A DNA stretch of 64,000 nucleotides from Clostridia bacterium (GCA_017399945.1 JAFQAQ010000004.1:1-64000); one strand, 5' to 3'; shown: positions 24,394 through 34,384, numbered from the stretch's first letter. Notes: a model not told the origin generated them from the sequence alone. Numbers and translations: made by a program.

Positions 24394-26721
24394 TTAAATT
24401 AGCGCACGTTTGAACACTTGTTCTACGTTATCAACGGGCACGAATTTGATTTCCTTTCTTACTTCTTTGGGAATATCGGTTAAATCTTTTTGGTTGGCCG
24501 ACGGAATAATTACCGTTTTTATACCTTGTCTAAACGCTGCAAGCGCTTTTTCCTTTAACCCACCTATTGCAAGGACTTTACCACGCAAGGTAATTTCACC
24601 CGTCATTGCAACGTTTCTTTTTACGGCGCGTTTAGTAAACGCCGAAAGTATTGCAGTTGCCATAGTTATACCTGCGCTTGGCCCGTCTTTTGGGGTTGCG
24701 CCTTCGGGAACGTGCACGTGAATATCCGTGTTTTCAAAACGACTTTGGTCGATGCTAAATTTGTCTGCGTTTGAACGGATATAACTTATTGCCGCCCTTG
24801 CAGATTCCTTCATTACGTCGCCTAGTTTTCCAGTAAGCAGTATCTCACCTTTACCCGGCATTAGGCTTACTTCTATGGTTAAGGTTACCCCACCGACAGA
24901 CGTCCACGCAAGTCCCGTGCATGCGCCTACTTCGTCCTTTTCTAGCGCGCTATCCTTTTGGTATTTCTTTATTCCAAGATAATCGAAAACGTCCTTTTTA
25001 TCTATAACTTGTTTTCTAAGTCTTGGATTTTGGGCAATTTTGGTAGCAACCTTTCTTACTACGCTACCTACTTCCCTTTCAAGATTTCTTACACCGGCTT
25101 CCATCGTGTAACTTTCAATAATTTCACGAATTGCTTGGTCGGTTATCTCTATCTTCTTTTCTTTAACGCCGTTAAGTTTTAACTGTTTGGGAATTAAATA
25201 TTGTTTTGCTATTTGAAGTTTTTCTTCGTTAGTATATCCGGTAAGTTCTATTACTTCCATTCTATCTAGCAAAGGATATGGAATAGTATCTAAGGAGTTT
25301 GCAGTGGTTATAAACATTACCTTGGATAAATCGAAAGGAACTTCTAGATATCTATCACGGAAGGTAGTGTTTTGTTCGGGATCTAACACTTCTAAAAGCG
25401 CGCTTGCGGGATCGCCGTGTATATCAGAGGAAAGTTTATCTATTTCGTCTAGCAAAAACACGGGATTATTGCTTTTTGCCGTTCTTAGACCGTTTATAAT
25501 TCTACCCGGCATTGCGCCAACGTAAGTTTTTCTATGTCCACGAATTTCGGCCTCGTCCTTTACGCCACCTAAACTCATTCTAACGAATTTTCTGTCAAGC
25601 GCCCTTGCAATAGAAGTTGCTACCGACGTTTTACCTACCCCCGGAGGACCAACGAAACATAAAATAGGGCCTTTTATTTGTTTGGTTAAATGTAATACGG
25701 CAAGGTATTCAACTATCCTTTGTTTTACCTTTTCTAAACCAAAATGGTCAGAATCTAGTATTTCTTTTGCTTTTTTAAGGTCGGAAGTGTCTTCCGTGCT
25801 TTCGTTAAAAGGTAATTCCTTTATCCAATCTAGATAATTTAGTATAATAGAATAGTCGGGAGAAGAAGGATTGATTTTATCTAACCTTGCAACCTCCTTT
25901 AACATCTTTTCTTCGATTTCTTTTGGTAGTTTTTTATCTAGAATTTGGTTTTTAAGTTCGTCACGCTCGTCTAAATTATCCCCTAGCTCGTCGTGAATTG
26001 CTTTTAATTGTTCCCTTAAATAAAACTCTTTTTGACTTTTATCTATGCTTTGACGCACCTTTGAAGATATTTTCTTTTCTATTTTTACAATTTCAAGTTC
26101 CTTTTTGAATAGTTCGGTGAACATAGTAAGTCTAAAAAGGGTGTCGTCCTGTTCTAAAAGCGCTTGAACTTCGGCTTCTTTTAGTGGGGAAGTGGCTAGC
26201 GCTCCGTCTATAAACTCGTTGGGAGTTTTTATTTGCGTGAGCGAAGATATTACTTCCTTTGCAATGCGTTTATCAGCCAAAGTGTATTCGAAAAAGGCGT
26301 TTTTAGCCATACGCAAATGCGCTTCTAGTTCACTGCCTTCCATTGCAGGAATATAGGGCGCTTGCTCTACTTCTGCTAAAAAATAGTCCTTATTAGGTTT
26401 AAATTCAACCACCTTGCCACGAGCAAGCGCTTCAACGTGCACTTTCATGTTGCCGTTTGGCATTTTTACTATTTGTTTTACCTTTGCTATAACGCCTACC
26501 GTGTATAAATCGTCCACGTCCGGCGCGTCTATAAACACGTTCTTTTGCGCAGTTATAAATAAGAGCGAACCGGTTGCGCCGGCAACGTTTACCGCCTTTA
26601 CGGACATTGGTCTGCCCACGTCGAAATTAAGTAGGTTTTTTGGTAAAAGCACCTTTCCCCTTAGGGCTATGGTGGGTAATATAAAATTATCTAGATTTGT
26701 TTGTAAGTTCTTTTCGTCCAT
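24394..26721 (-). CDS. lon: ATP-dependent protease Lon
   Basis: 775-residue AAA+ serine protease that degrades misfolded and regulatory proteins in the cytoplasm. The order is an N-terminal substrate domain (to about 200), a coiled-coil region, and an ATPase with Walker A GPPGVGKT near residue 355 and Walker B VFLLDEIDK. The protease domain has PKDGPSAGIT with the catalytic Ser and a later catalytic Lys in GGLKEKALAA. It is part of uvrC-HAD-lon-engB, with gaps of 10 bp or less. Confidence 0.97.
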   Translation of the reverse strand: MDEKNLQTNLDNFILPTIALRGKVLLPKNLLNFDVGRPMSVKAVNVAGATGSLLFITAQKNVFIDAPDVDDLYTVGVIAKVKQIVKMPNGNMKVHVEALARGKVVEFKPNKDYFLAEVEQAPYIPAMEGSELEAHLRMAKNAFFEYTLADKRIAKEVISSLTQIKTPNEFIDGALATSPLKEAEVQALLEQDDTLFRLTMFTELFKKELEIVKIEKKISSKVRQSIDKSQKEFYLREQLKAIHDELGDNLDERDELKNQILDKKLPKEIEEKMLKEVARLDKINPSSPDYSIILNYLDWIKELPFNESTEDTSDLKKAKEILDSDHFGLEKVKQRIVEYLAVLHLTKQIKGPILCFVGPPGVGKTSVATSIARALDRKFVRMSLGGVKDEAEIRGHRKTYVGAMPGRIINGLRTAKSNNPVFLLDEIDKLSSDIHGDPASALLEVLDPEQNTTFRDRYLEVPFDLSKVMFITTANSLDTIPYPLLDRMEVIELTGYTNEEKLQIAKQYLIPKQLKLNGVKEKKIEITDQAIREIIESYTMEAGVRNLEREVGSVVRKVATKIAQNPRLRKQVIDKKDVFDYLGIKKYQKDSALEKDEVGACTGLAWTSVGGVTLTIEVSLMPGKGEILLTGKLGDVMKESARAAISYIRSNADKFSIDQSRFENTDIHVHVPEGATPKDGPSAGITMATAILSAFTKRAVKRNVAMTGEITLRGKVLAIGGLKEKALAAFRQGIKTVIIPSANQKDLTDIPKEVRKEIKFVPVDNVEQVFKRALI

Positions 26722-26731
26722 GTTTTCTCCG

Positions 26732-27535
26732 TTATGTATCTAAGCAGTACTTTTCAAGTAAAACCTTTATAGGTTGTTCCTTAAAAGGTACGGTTATTTC
26801 TTTTGCAACTTTTTTTAGTTCTTCCCTTGCGTCGCCCACGGCAACTCCGTGCCAATCGCCGTTTAGCAGTTCTATATCGTTAGTTGAATCGCCAACTGCA
26901 ATTATTTGGTCAAAAGGAATATTATAATACTTTGATAGGTATTTTACCGAACTTCCCTTGCTGTATCTTGGATCAATTACTTCCAATAGCCTATTAGAAC
27001 CGTTGTTTATTATAAGTTGTCCGTTATACCTTTTTGCGTATTTTTGGGTAAGTTGGTAAATTCTATCCGGCTCTCCCGTAGTAACTACTTTCATTACCGG
27101 TTTTTGTTTTTTTAGCACTAAATCGACTATGCTATCTATCTTATATACTGGGGCAAATTCTTTGTGAAAATCCGTGTATTCAGACTCTGTTTCGCAGTAC
27201 ATAACGTCTTCAACGTCCACGCACGCCGGCATGCCGTCTTCTAACAGTTCTTTTGCCACTTTGGCTGCTAGTTGATAGTCGATACCACCTTCTAATATGC
27301 GTTTTCCCATAGTTAAATCGTCTATGGTTGCGCCTTGGTATGATATTACTATGCCGTCTAGTTTATATTTTTGGCATATTAGTTTTATCGAAGAAAACAT
27401 TCTTCCCGTGCATATTACGAATTTTCCGCCTTGCGCTATATATTTTCTTATGGCGTTAACCGTTTGTTCTTCAATAATATCGGGCGCTATGCCCAAAGTT
27501 CCGTCAAAGTCGCTTACGAATAGTTTGTATTTCAT
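26732..27535 (-). CDS. HAD-superfamily hydrolase, Cof type
   Basis: 267-residue phosphatase of the HAD IIB (Cof) group. Motif I is VSDFDGTLG with the nucleophile Asp, motif II CTGRM, and motif IV AVGDSTNDIELL. Such enzymes dephosphorylate sugar phosphates or flavin-type cofactors; the substrate cannot be told here. The ATG overlaps the uvrC stop by 4 bp (ATGA). Confidence 0.92.
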   Translation of the reverse strand: MKYKLFVSDFDGTLGIAPDIIEEQTVNAIRKYIAQGGKFVICTGRMFSSIKLICQKYKLDGIVISYQGATIDDLTMGKRILEGGIDYQLAAKVAKELLEDGMPACVDVEDVMYCETESEYTDFHKEFAPVYKIDSIVDLVLKKQKPVMKVVTTGEPDRIYQLTQKYAKRYNGQLIINNGSNRLLEVIDPRYSKGSSVKYLSKYYNIPFDQIIAVGDSTNDIELLNGDWHGVAVGDAREELKKVAKEITVPFKEQPIKVLLEKYCLDT

Positions 27536-29355
27536 CTTAATCCTTCTTGTGTAAGTTTTTCTATTATTAGTTGCGCTTGTTTTTCGCCTATGCCTTGAAC
27601 GCTTTTAAGCTCTTCTATACTAGCCTTTGCTATTCCGCTTATATCCTTAAATTTTTCCATAAGCGCCGTGCGTTTTACTTTACCTAAACCGACCACCCCG
27701 TCTAATACCGAAGAAAGCGCGCGTTTGCCCCTTAACGTTCTATGATAGGTTATGGCAAATCTATGCGCTTCGTCCCTAAGCCTTTGCAACATCTTTAAGC
27801 AATAATCTCTTTTAGATAAAACTACGGGCTGACTTTGCCCTACTAAATATATTTCTTCTTCCCTTTCGGCAAGGGCGATTACGTCTATATCGGTTATATT
27901 ATACTCGTTTATAACTTGCATTACTGCCGAAAGTTGACCTTTGCCCCCGTCAATTACCATAAGGTCGGGTTTAGGGAATTTTTGGTCTTTTTCTAAAAGT
28001 CTATCCAGCCTTCTTCTCATCATTTCTTGATGAGATTTATAGTCGTCTGCGCCTTGAACGGTTTTTATCTTAAACCTTCTATACGAACTGCGCTCACTTT
28101 GCCCGTCCACGAACACGACCATGCTACCAACCTTATCCACCCCACTAATATTGGATATATCGTAACATTCCATACGCTTTGGGTATCTTTTAAGGTTAAG
28201 TTTTTGTTGCAAAGCCTTGCAGGCGGTTATCGTCATATCTTCTTTATGCTTGATTTTATCTAAATTTACGTCTAGATATTCTTTTGCGTTGACGGTTGCC
28301 ATTTGGCTAAGTTGTTTTTTTACACCCTGTTTAGCATGTGTAAAATTAACGCTTTTTAAGTGCGTAGTCTTAAAATATTCTTGCAAAAGTTGGTCGTCGG
28401 CTATTTGTTCTTCGGTGATGATTTCGTCTGGAATTTCCACGTTTTCGGCGTAATATCTCATAACGAACTGTCTTAACGCTTCGCCACTTTCCTGAATGCC
28501 CGTGTCTATCGCAAAGTTTTTGCCACCTAGCATTCTACCGTTTCTTACTACTAGCAAGTTTATTGCCGAGTATATACCGTTAGTTGCATACGCCAAAACG
28601 TCTGCGTTTACAAACTTGTTTAGCGAAGTGATTCTCTTTAAGGCTATCTTTTCAAGCGAGTTTATAATTTCTTTATATTTTAACGCTAGTTCAAAATCTT
28701 CGTTTTGGCTTGCAGTTAACATTTTTTGGGTGAGAAGTTTTTCCGTTTCCATCGTGTCGCCCGATAAAAAGGCAACTGCGTCGTTTATCCTTTCACGATA
28801 TTTTGATTTGTCTATTTGTCCGTTACAAGGTGCCGAACATTTTTTAAGATGATAGTTAAGGCAAGGTTTTTGTTGTTTTTCTGGATTGAGATTTTTGTCG
28901 CAAGGGCGTATGCCAAACGCCAAATTTAACGTTTGCAGTATGCCGTTTACGTTTATCCCACCCATATAAGGACCAAAATATTTAGCCCCGTCTTTTTTGA
29001 TTTTTCTGGTTACCTTAAAGGTAGGAAAACTATCTTTTAAATCTACCCTTAAATAAGGATAGGTCTTGTCGTCTTTTAATAAAACGTTGTATCTTGGCTT
29101 ATGCTTTTTTATAAGATTGTTTTCGAGCGACAAAGCGTCTATTTCAGTTGGAACGATTATATAGTAAAAGTCGGCAATATTGCTTACCATAGTAGAAACC
29201 TTTAAGGTTTTTGCCCTATTAAAAAAATATTGCCTTACCCTATTTTTAAGATTTTTGGCTTTACCAACGTATATTATCTGCCCGTCTTTATCTAGCATTA
29301 CGTACACGCCCGGCGATTCGGGAAGATGTTTTAGCTTTTGATCTATCTCTTGCAT
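27532..29355 (-). CDS. uvrC: UvrABC system protein C
   Basis: Excision nuclease subunit making both cuts beside DNA damage (607 residues, usual length). The N-terminal GIY-YIG domain has SPGVYVMLDKDGQIIYVGKA, followed by the cysteine-rich linker (KPCLNYHLKKCSAPC), the UvrB-binding region, the RNase H-like C-terminal nuclease (MECYDISNISG) and a terminal HhH pair (ELKSVQGIGEKQAQ). The start at 29355 keeps family length; its GGAG lies about 13 nt away, which is long. Confidence 0.96.
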   Translation of the reverse strand: MQEIDQKLKHLPESPGVYVMLDKDGQIIYVGKAKNLKNRVRQYFFNRAKTLKVSTMVSNIADFYYIIVPTEIDALSLENNLIKKHKPRYNVLLKDDKTYPYLRVDLKDSFPTFKVTRKIKKDGAKYFGPYMGGINVNGILQTLNLAFGIRPCDKNLNPEKQQKPCLNYHLKKCSAPCNGQIDKSKYRERINDAVAFLSGDTMETEKLLTQKMLTASQNEDFELALKYKEIINSLEKIALKRITSLNKFVNADVLAYATNGIYSAINLLVVRNGRMLGGKNFAIDTGIQESGEALRQFVMRYYAENVEIPDEIITEEQIADDQLLQEYFKTTHLKSVNFTHAKQGVKKQLSQMATVNAKEYLDVNLDKIKHKEDMTITACKALQQKLNLKRYPKRMECYDISNISGVDKVGSMVVFVDGQSERSSYRRFKIKTVQGADDYKSHQEMMRRRLDRLLEKDQKFPKPDLMVIDGGKGQLSAVMQVINEYNITDIDVIALAEREEEIYLVGQSQPVVLSKRDYCLKMLQRLRDEAHRFAITYHRTLRGKRALSSVLDGVVGLGKVKRTALMEKFKDISGIAKASIEELKSVQGIGEKQAQLIIEKLTQEGLR

Positions 29356-29381
29356 ACTAAACGTTTTTCTCCGTAACAATT

Positions 29382-29410
29382 AGTATACTATTTTTTTATG
29401 TTAAATACAA
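29382..29410 (-). promoter_or_regulatory. Promoter of uvrC-HAD-lon-engB
   Basis: On the minus strand TTGTAT (29405-29410), 17-nt spacer, TATACT (29382-29387), just after the arsR stop. Confidence 0.65.
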
Positions 29411-29413
29411 GAG

Positions 29414-29746
29414 TTAATACCCCAAAAATTCCACTCCTTTTAATAAAACTTCGTTAAGAGTTTGGTTTCTAAGCGAATAAAAGACTACTTTGCCCTGTCT
29501 TTTGGTAGTCACTGCGTTTAAATTCTTTAAAAGTCTTAGTTGATGAGATACGGTGGTTTGATTTAGTTTAAGTAGGTTTGATAAATCGCTTACGCACATT
29601 TCGGATATGGCTAACGCAGATATTATTTTTAGTCTTGTGTAATCGGAAAAGATTGAGAAAAAACATACCAAATCATCCAAAATTTCGCCGTCGGGCACGT
29701 AGTCGTTTATCATCGTTTGTAACCGTTTGTCTAGTAATAATTCCAT
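29414..29746 (-). CDS. ArsR-family transcriptional regulator
   Basis: 110-residue winged-helix repressor. The recognition region reads SEMCVSDLSNLLKLNQTTVS followed by HQLRLLKNLNAVTTKRQGK. The ELCVCDL-type metal site is present only as MCVSDL, with one cysteine, so the classic ArsR two-cysteine sensor is incomplete. The start at 29746 has GGAGG 5 nt before it; the longer frame has none. It is divergent from the small hydrophobic protein gene at 29872 and upstream of uvrC. Confidence 0.88.
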   Translation of the reverse strand: MELLLDKRLQTMINDYVPDGEILDDLVCFFSIFSDYTRLKIISALAISEMCVSDLSNLLKLNQTTVSHQLRLLKNLNAVTTKRQGKVVFYSLRNQTLNEVLLKGVEFLGY

Positions 29747-29871
29747 AGTTACCTCCATATATACTTTAACGGGTGTACATACATTATAAAGCTTTTTAAC
29801 CTTGTAATCTTTAAAAGGGTTGACGCATATTATACACAAATAGCGTTTTTTGACGAATAGGAGGTAGGATT

Positions 29872-30024
29872 TTGAATTCCGGTAACTTGGCGCTTATCGC
29901 CCTTTTGTTTTTACTTGTGAATAATAACACCATTTCCACCACGCAATTACTTTTATTGCTTGCGCTTATTTCTACGACGGGCTGTTTGTGTGGTTGTGGT
30001 TCTAATCAAACCACAGTGGTATAA
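29872..30024 (+). CDS. Small hydrophobic protein (50 residues, TTG start)
   Basis: A TTG at 29872 follows a near-perfect AGGAGG with 7-nt spacing. The 50-codon frame encodes two hydrophobic stretches (ALIALLFLLV and QLLLLLALIS) joined by a short polar Asn/Thr linker, then the cysteine cluster CLCGCG and a short polar tail. A terminator follows at 30043. This looks like a real small membrane protein. It could belong to the tiny sporulation or envelope proteins of Clostridia, but I cannot name a family. Confidence 0.72.
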   Translation: MNSGNLALIALLFLLVNNNTISTTQLLLLLALISTTGCLCGCGSNQTTVV

Positions 30025-30042
30025 CCTACTTGCGATAAAAGA

Positions 30043-30070
30043 AAAAGCGACGGTAAGTTCCGTCGCTTTT
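30043..30070. terminator. Terminator of the small-protein gene
   Basis: AAAAGCGACGG/CCGTCGCTTTT stem, 6-nt loop, T-run on the plus strand; also usable by the leftward thioesterase gene. Confidence 0.85.
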
Positions 30071-30080
30071 TTGTTTAGTT

Positions 30081-30815
30081 TTATGGTTTTAGTTTTATTA
30101 TACTTGAAAATATAGTTTTATCTTCTATTTTGCCTTCTATATAATACCCGTCTTCTATTTCTTTTTTATAAATCTTTATAGTTTGACCGTAATACGCTTG
30201 GGATATATAGTAGGTTTCCATTTCCGATACCTTTGTTAATGGTAATTCTTCGGGCGAAAAGGCGTTTAGCGCCATGCGGACGTAAGAAACGTTGTTGGCG
30301 TGTTTGTTGGTATCTATATCGGTATAGGCTATCGTATGCGCATGCGTATAATTATCTTGGGTTATTTCAACCCTTGGTTTACTAAAAGGCGAACACCCCG
30401 ATGTGTAGTCAACGTGTTGCATTTGGTGCGGGTAACAAACGGAATTGGTTTTTCTTAAAGCGCCCGTGGTTGCGTCTAGCGTACACCACTCGCTAGTGCC
30501 TAAAATTACCTTTTGTCCGTTATTGCTTATGGTATAATCACGCATAAATCTTGCGCCGGTTACCGTTGTGGGAAAGGTTTTAAGTTGTATATCGTCACCC
30601 ATTTTAGGTAGCGACAGTATTTGAATTTTTATTTTAGAAAGTACCCAAAAAGCGTTGGATTTTTCTAGCATAGTAGGTCCGTCTATACCCATTTGTTGGG
30701 AGTGAAAGGTGGTTATGCTTTGAAAATCGTTAAATATCCAATCTAAACGATAATTGTAGTCCCAGTCCACTTGCGAGTATTCTAAACGTTTTGATAAAGA
30801 GTAAGTGTTTTCCAT
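30081..30815 (-). CDS. Acyl-ACP thioesterase
   Basis: 244-residue double-hotdog enzyme that hydrolyses acyl-ACP to free fatty acid and so sets fatty-acid chain length. The N-terminal half has WILSKIKIQI-like hotdog sequence (WVLSKIKIQI), and the second hotdog holds DIDTNKHANNVSYVRM, the family's catalytic Asn/His region. It is a single gene; the promoter is not clear. The gap terminator lies just upstream. Confidence 0.92.
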   Translation of the reverse strand: MENTYSLSKRLEYSQVDWDYNYRLDWIFNDFQSITTFHSQQMGIDGPTMLEKSNAFWVLSKIKIQILSLPKMGDDIQLKTFPTTVTGARFMRDYTISNNGQKVILGTSEWCTLDATTGALRKTNSVCYPHQMQHVDYTSGCSPFSKPRVEITQDNYTHAHTIAYTDIDTNKHANNVSYVRMALNAFSPEELPLTKVSEMETYYISQAYYGQTIKIYKKEIEDGYYIEGKIEDKTIFSSIIKLKP

Positions 30816-30875
30816 AGTATTCTCCTAGTGGATATTTTAGCACCTACGTTTAATTTTGTAAACGATTAAATAAAA

Positions 30876-30900
30876 ACCGCCCGAAATTTTTTCGGGCGGT
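30876..30900 (-). terminator. Terminator of gap
   Basis: Perfect 10-bp GC-rich stem ACCGCCCGAA/TTCGGGCGGT, 5-nt loop, T-run on the minus strand. Confidence 0.85.
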
Positions 30901-30920
30901 GTGATTTACTTTTGCAAAAA

Positions 30921-31976
30921 TTACTTAATTTCGCTGAAGTATTTGATGGTTCTAACCATTTGGCTGGTGTAAGAGTTTTCGTTATCGTACCAAGAAACAA
31001 CTTGTACTTGGGTCTTGCCGTCTGCCATGGGGATAACCATAGTTTGGGTAGCATCGAATAAAGAACCAAATCTCATACCAATTACGTCAGAAGAAACGAT
31101 TTCGTCGGTGTTGTAACCAAAGGATTCGTTTGCAGCAGCCTTCATAGCAGCGTTAACTTCGTCCTTAGTAACTGCCTTGTTTACAACTGCAACTAAAATA
31201 GTGGTAGAACCGGTTGCAGTAGGAACACGTTGAGCAGAACCGATTAGTTTGCCGTTGAGTTCAGGAATAACTAAACCAATTGCTTTTGCAGCGCCGGTGC
31301 TGTTTGGAACGATGTTCATAGCGCCTGCTCTGGATCTTCTGAGGTCACCCTTTCTTTGTGGACCGTCAAGAATCATTTGGTCACCGGTGTATGCGTGTAC
31401 GGTGGTCATAATACCTGCTTCGATAGGAGCAAGGTCGTTAAGAGCCTTAGCCATAGGAGCGAGACAGTTGGTGGTGCAAGATGCAGCAGAAATAATGTGA
31501 TCGTCCTTAGTTAAGGTTTTGTGGTTTACGTTGTAAACGATGGTGGGAAGGTCGTTACCTGCAGGAGCAGAAATAACAACGTTCTTTGCACCTGCATCGA
31601 TATGTGCTTGTGCCTTTGCTTTGCTGGTATAGAAACCGGTACATTCTAATACTACGTCGATACCGAGTTCGCCCCAGGGAAGTTCAGCAGCTTTTGCCAT
31701 AGCGTAGATGGTGATTTTTTTGCCGTCTACTACGATGTAGCCGTTTTCTTTTACAGAACCGTCTTCGTTTAATACAGCTTCTGCAAAATCTACTTGGTGG
31801 TCACGAGCGTAGTTACCTTGCATGGTGTCGTACTTTAATAAGTGAGCGAGCATCTTTGGGCTGGTTAAGTCGTTAATAGCAACAACTTCATAGCCTTCTG
31901 CACCGAACATTTGACGGAATGCAAGACGACCGATACGGCCGAAACCGTTAATTGCAACTTTGGTTACTTTTGACAT
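30921..31976 (-). CDS. gap: Glyceraldehyde-3-phosphate dehydrogenase
   Basis: Glycolytic NAD-dependent enzyme (351 residues, slightly longer than the usual 335). The nucleotide site is [15 protein letters not shown], the catalytic Cys lies in [12 protein letters not shown], and [14 protein letters not shown] closes the protein. The start at 31976 has GGAGG 8 nt before it. The gene uses codons favoured in strongly expressed genes. Promoter at 32019-32047. Confidence 0.98.
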   Translation of the reverse strand: MSKVTKVAINGFGRIGRLAFRQMFGAEGYEVVAINDLTSPKMLAHLLKYDTMQGNYARDHQVDFAEAVLNEDGSVKENGYIVVDGKKITIYAMAKAAELPWGELGIDVVLECTGFYTSKAKAQAHIDAGAKNVVISAPAGNDLPTIVYNVNHKTLTKDDHIISAASCTTNCLAPMAKALNDLAPIEAGIMTTVHAYTGDQMILDGPQRKGDLRRSRAGAMNIVPNSTGAAKAIGLVIPELNGKLIGSAQRVPTATGSTTILVAVVNKAVTKDEVNAAMKAAANESFGYNTDEIVSSDVIGMRFGSLFDATQTMVIPMADGKTQVQVVSWYDNENSYTSQMVRTIKYFSEIK

Positions 31977-32018
31977 TTTTATGTCCTCCAAATTAAAATT
32001 TCTTTATTATTCTTGTAC

Positions 32019-32047
32019 ATTTTATAATACTTTTTAGGTTTAGTCAA
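32019..32047 (-). promoter_or_regulatory. Promoter of gap
   Basis: On the minus strand TTGACT (32042-32047), 17-nt spacer, TAAAAT (32019-32024). Confidence 0.75.
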
Positions 32048-32060
32048 ACAATTTTACCAC

Positions 32061-33176
32061 TTATTTTAAATTTTCGGGGTTTAAACACTTCAAGTCGTCC
32101 GTAACGAACAATCCGTCTTTACGAATAAGCTCTCCGTCAAGATAAATTTCACCGCCGCCGTACTCTGACGTTTGTATCATTACTAAGTCCCAATGAATTG
32201 CCGAAACGTTTCCGTTATAACAATCGTCGTAACAACTACCCGGGGTAAAGTGTATTGAGCCGGATATCTTTTCGTCAAACAAAATATCCCCCATAGGCTT
32301 TACTATATAAGGGTTTACTCCAAAAGCAAACTCTCCGATATATCTTGAACCTTGGTCGGTATCTAAAATGGCGTTTAACTTTTCGGTATCGTTTGCAGTT
32401 GCGTTTATAATCTTGCCGTCCTTAAAAGTTAGACAAACGTTTTCAAACTTAAAACCACTTTGAACTGACGGCGCGTTATAACTAATCCTTCCGTTAACGC
32501 TATCTTTAATTGGCGCAGTGTAAATTTCGCCGTCCGGAATATTTCTTTCCCCAGAACACTTTTTGCTACCTATTCCCTTAATTGAAAAACTTATATCCGT
32601 GCCGTTGCCGGTTATTCTTACCTTGTCCGCTTTATCTAACCTTGCTTTTAAGGCGTCCATTGCTTTATCCATTTTGGAATAATCTAGATTGCAAACGTTA
32701 AAATAAAAATCTTCAAACGCCTCCGTACTCATATTGGCTTGTTGCGCCATACCTTGATTTGGATAACGCAAAACAACCCATTTGGTTTTCTTTACGCGAA
32801 TTTCGTGATGGACGGGATGAGAATATAGTTTGCTTTCAATTGAAAGTTTATCTTCGGGAACGTCTGATAACTCGTTGCAGTTTTCACCACCGCGAATACC
32901 GATATACGCGTCCATTAAAGACATTTTATCCCCGTCTAGTTTTGCGCGTAGTTTAGCTTGTTCTTCGGTTTGACCTAAAAGCAGTTCCCTAGTTACCCTG
33001 TTATCGTAAATTTCTACTAGTGGAATTGCCCCTACTTTATAGGTTTCTCTTACTAGCGCGCTTACTAACGTATAGTCTATGCCCTTGGCTTCTATAAGCA
33101 CCTTTTCACCTTTTTTTAGAGAACAGGAATAGTTGATAAGGTTATAGGCTAATTTTTCTATCCTTAAATCTTGCAT
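32061..33176 (-). CDS. Aminopeptidase of family M29
   Basis: 371-residue metallo-aminopeptidase of the thermophilic-aminopeptidase (AmpS/PepS) group, which removes N-terminal residues from peptides in the cytoplasm. Metal-binding blocks visible are PDGEIYTAP, EFAFGVNPY and SAIHWDLV, with GGEIYLDGELI near the end. The start has AAGGAG 7 nt before it. It lies between gap and fba but is not part of glycolysis. Confidence 0.92.
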   Translation of the reverse strand: MQDLRIEKLAYNLINYSCSLKKGEKVLIEAKGIDYTLVSALVRETYKVGAIPLVEIYDNRVTRELLLGQTEEQAKLRAKLDGDKMSLMDAYIGIRGGENCNELSDVPEDKLSIESKLYSHPVHHEIRVKKTKWVVLRYPNQGMAQQANMSTEAFEDFYFNVCNLDYSKMDKAMDALKARLDKADKVRITGNGTDISFSIKGIGSKKCSGERNIPDGEIYTAPIKDSVNGRISYNAPSVQSGFKFENVCLTFKDGKIINATANDTEKLNAILDTDQGSRYIGEFAFGVNPYIVKPMGDILFDEKISGSIHFTPGSCYDDCYNGNVSAIHWDLVMIQTSEYGGGEIYLDGELIRKDGLFVTDDLKCLNPENLK

Positions 33177-33264
33177 AAAAGTCTCCTTTTGCTAGGTTTA
33201 TATCCTACATTATATTACTTTTGACTAAATTTATAAAGTATTTTAACTTAAAATGTAAAATTAT

Positions 33265-33293
33265 TTGCCATTTGCAAAAAAACATTGTATAAT
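33265..33293 (+). promoter_or_regulatory. Promoter of fba
   Basis: TTGCCA (33265-33270), 17-nt spacer, TATAAT (33288-33293). Confidence 0.75.
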
Positions 33294-33353
33294 AATCAAA
33301 GTAAATAAAAATTTTTCGGCGCAAATAAGCGCTAAAAAGTGGAGGATAGAATA

Positions 33354-34340
33354 ATGGCATTAGTTAACACCAAAAAAATGTTCGAACAAGCCGCTAAAAA
33401 CGGTTACGCTATCGGCGCGTTCAACGTTAACAACATGGAAATCGTTCAAGGTATTACCGAAGCATGTAAGGAAGAAAACGCTCCCGTTATCTTACAAGTT
33501 AGTAAGGGCGCTAGAGCATACGCTAACCACACTTATTTAGTTAAGTTAGTTGAAGCTGCTGTTGCAGAATGTCCTGAAATCCCGATCGCGCTTCACTTAG
33601 ACCACGGTCCTGATTTCGAAACTTGTAAAGCTTGTATCGACGGCGGATTTACCTCCGTTATGATCGACGGAAGCCACCTTTCTTTTGAAGAAAACGTTGC
33701 TTTAACCAAAAAGGTTGTTGAATACGCACACGCACACAACCCCTACGTTACCGTTGAAGGCGAACTCGGTACTTTGGCTGGTATCGAAGACGACGTTAAG
33801 GTTGAATCTGGTCACGAATCTTACACCAGACCCGAAGAAGTTATCGAATTCGTTGAAAGAACGGGTGTTGACTCTTTGGCAATCGCTATCGGAACTTCTC
33901 ACGGCGCATATAAGTTCACCCCCGAACAATGCACCAGAAACGCAGACGGCGTTTTAGTTCCCCCTCCCCTACGTTTTGATATATTAAAGGCTGTTGCTGA
34001 AAAACTCGGCGACTTCCCAATCGTTTTACACGGTTCTTCTTCCGTTCCACAAGAATACGTTAAGATGGTTAACGAATTCGGCGGAAAAATGCCTAACGCT
34101 ATCGGTGTTCCAGAAGAACAACTTAGAGAAGCTGCTAAACTTTCCGTTTGCAAAATCAACATCGACTCCGACCTTCGTTTAGCTATGACCGGTACTATCC
34201 GTAAGTTCTATGCTGAACACCCAGACAAGTTCGACCCCAGAGAATACTTGAAACCTGCTCGTGCTAACATTAAGGAAATCGTTAGACACAAGCTCATCAA
34301 CGTTTTAGGTTGCGCTGGCAAAGCAGACGAATGCAAATAG
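33354..34340 (+). CDS. fba: Class II fructose-bisphosphate aldolase
   Basis: Zinc-dependent glycolytic aldolase (328 residues) that splits fructose 1,6-bisphosphate. Zinc ligands lie in IALHLDHGPD and HGSSSVP, and the active region VEGELGTLAG and the GTSHGAYK block are present. The start at 33354 has GGAGG 8 nt before it; the GTG frame upstream at 33339 overlaps the ribosome site. Its codons, like those of gap, are those of a strongly expressed gene. Confidence 0.97.
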   Translation: MALVNTKKMFEQAAKNGYAIGAFNVNNMEIVQGITEACKEENAPVILQVSKGARAYANHTYLVKLVEAAVAECPEIPIALHLDHGPDFETCKACIDGGFTSVMIDGSHLSFEENVALTKKVVEYAHAHNPYVTVEGELGTLAGIEDDVKVESGHESYTRPEEVIEFVERTGVDSLAIAIGTSHGAYKFTPEQCTRNADGVLVPPPLRFDILKAVAEKLGDFPIVLHGSSSVPQEYVKMVNEFGGKMPNAIGVPEEQLREAAKLSVCKINIDSDLRLAMTGTIRKFYAEHPDKFDPREYLKPARANIKEIVRHKLINVLGCAGKADECK

Positions 34341-34356
34341 TTTTGTAATTCAATTA

Positions 34357-34384
34357 AAACCCACTGTTTTTCAGTGGGTTTTTT
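34357..34384 (+). terminator. Terminator of fba
   Basis: 11-bp stem AAAACCCACTG/CAGTGGGTTTT, TTTTT loop, long T-run. Confidence 0.9.
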
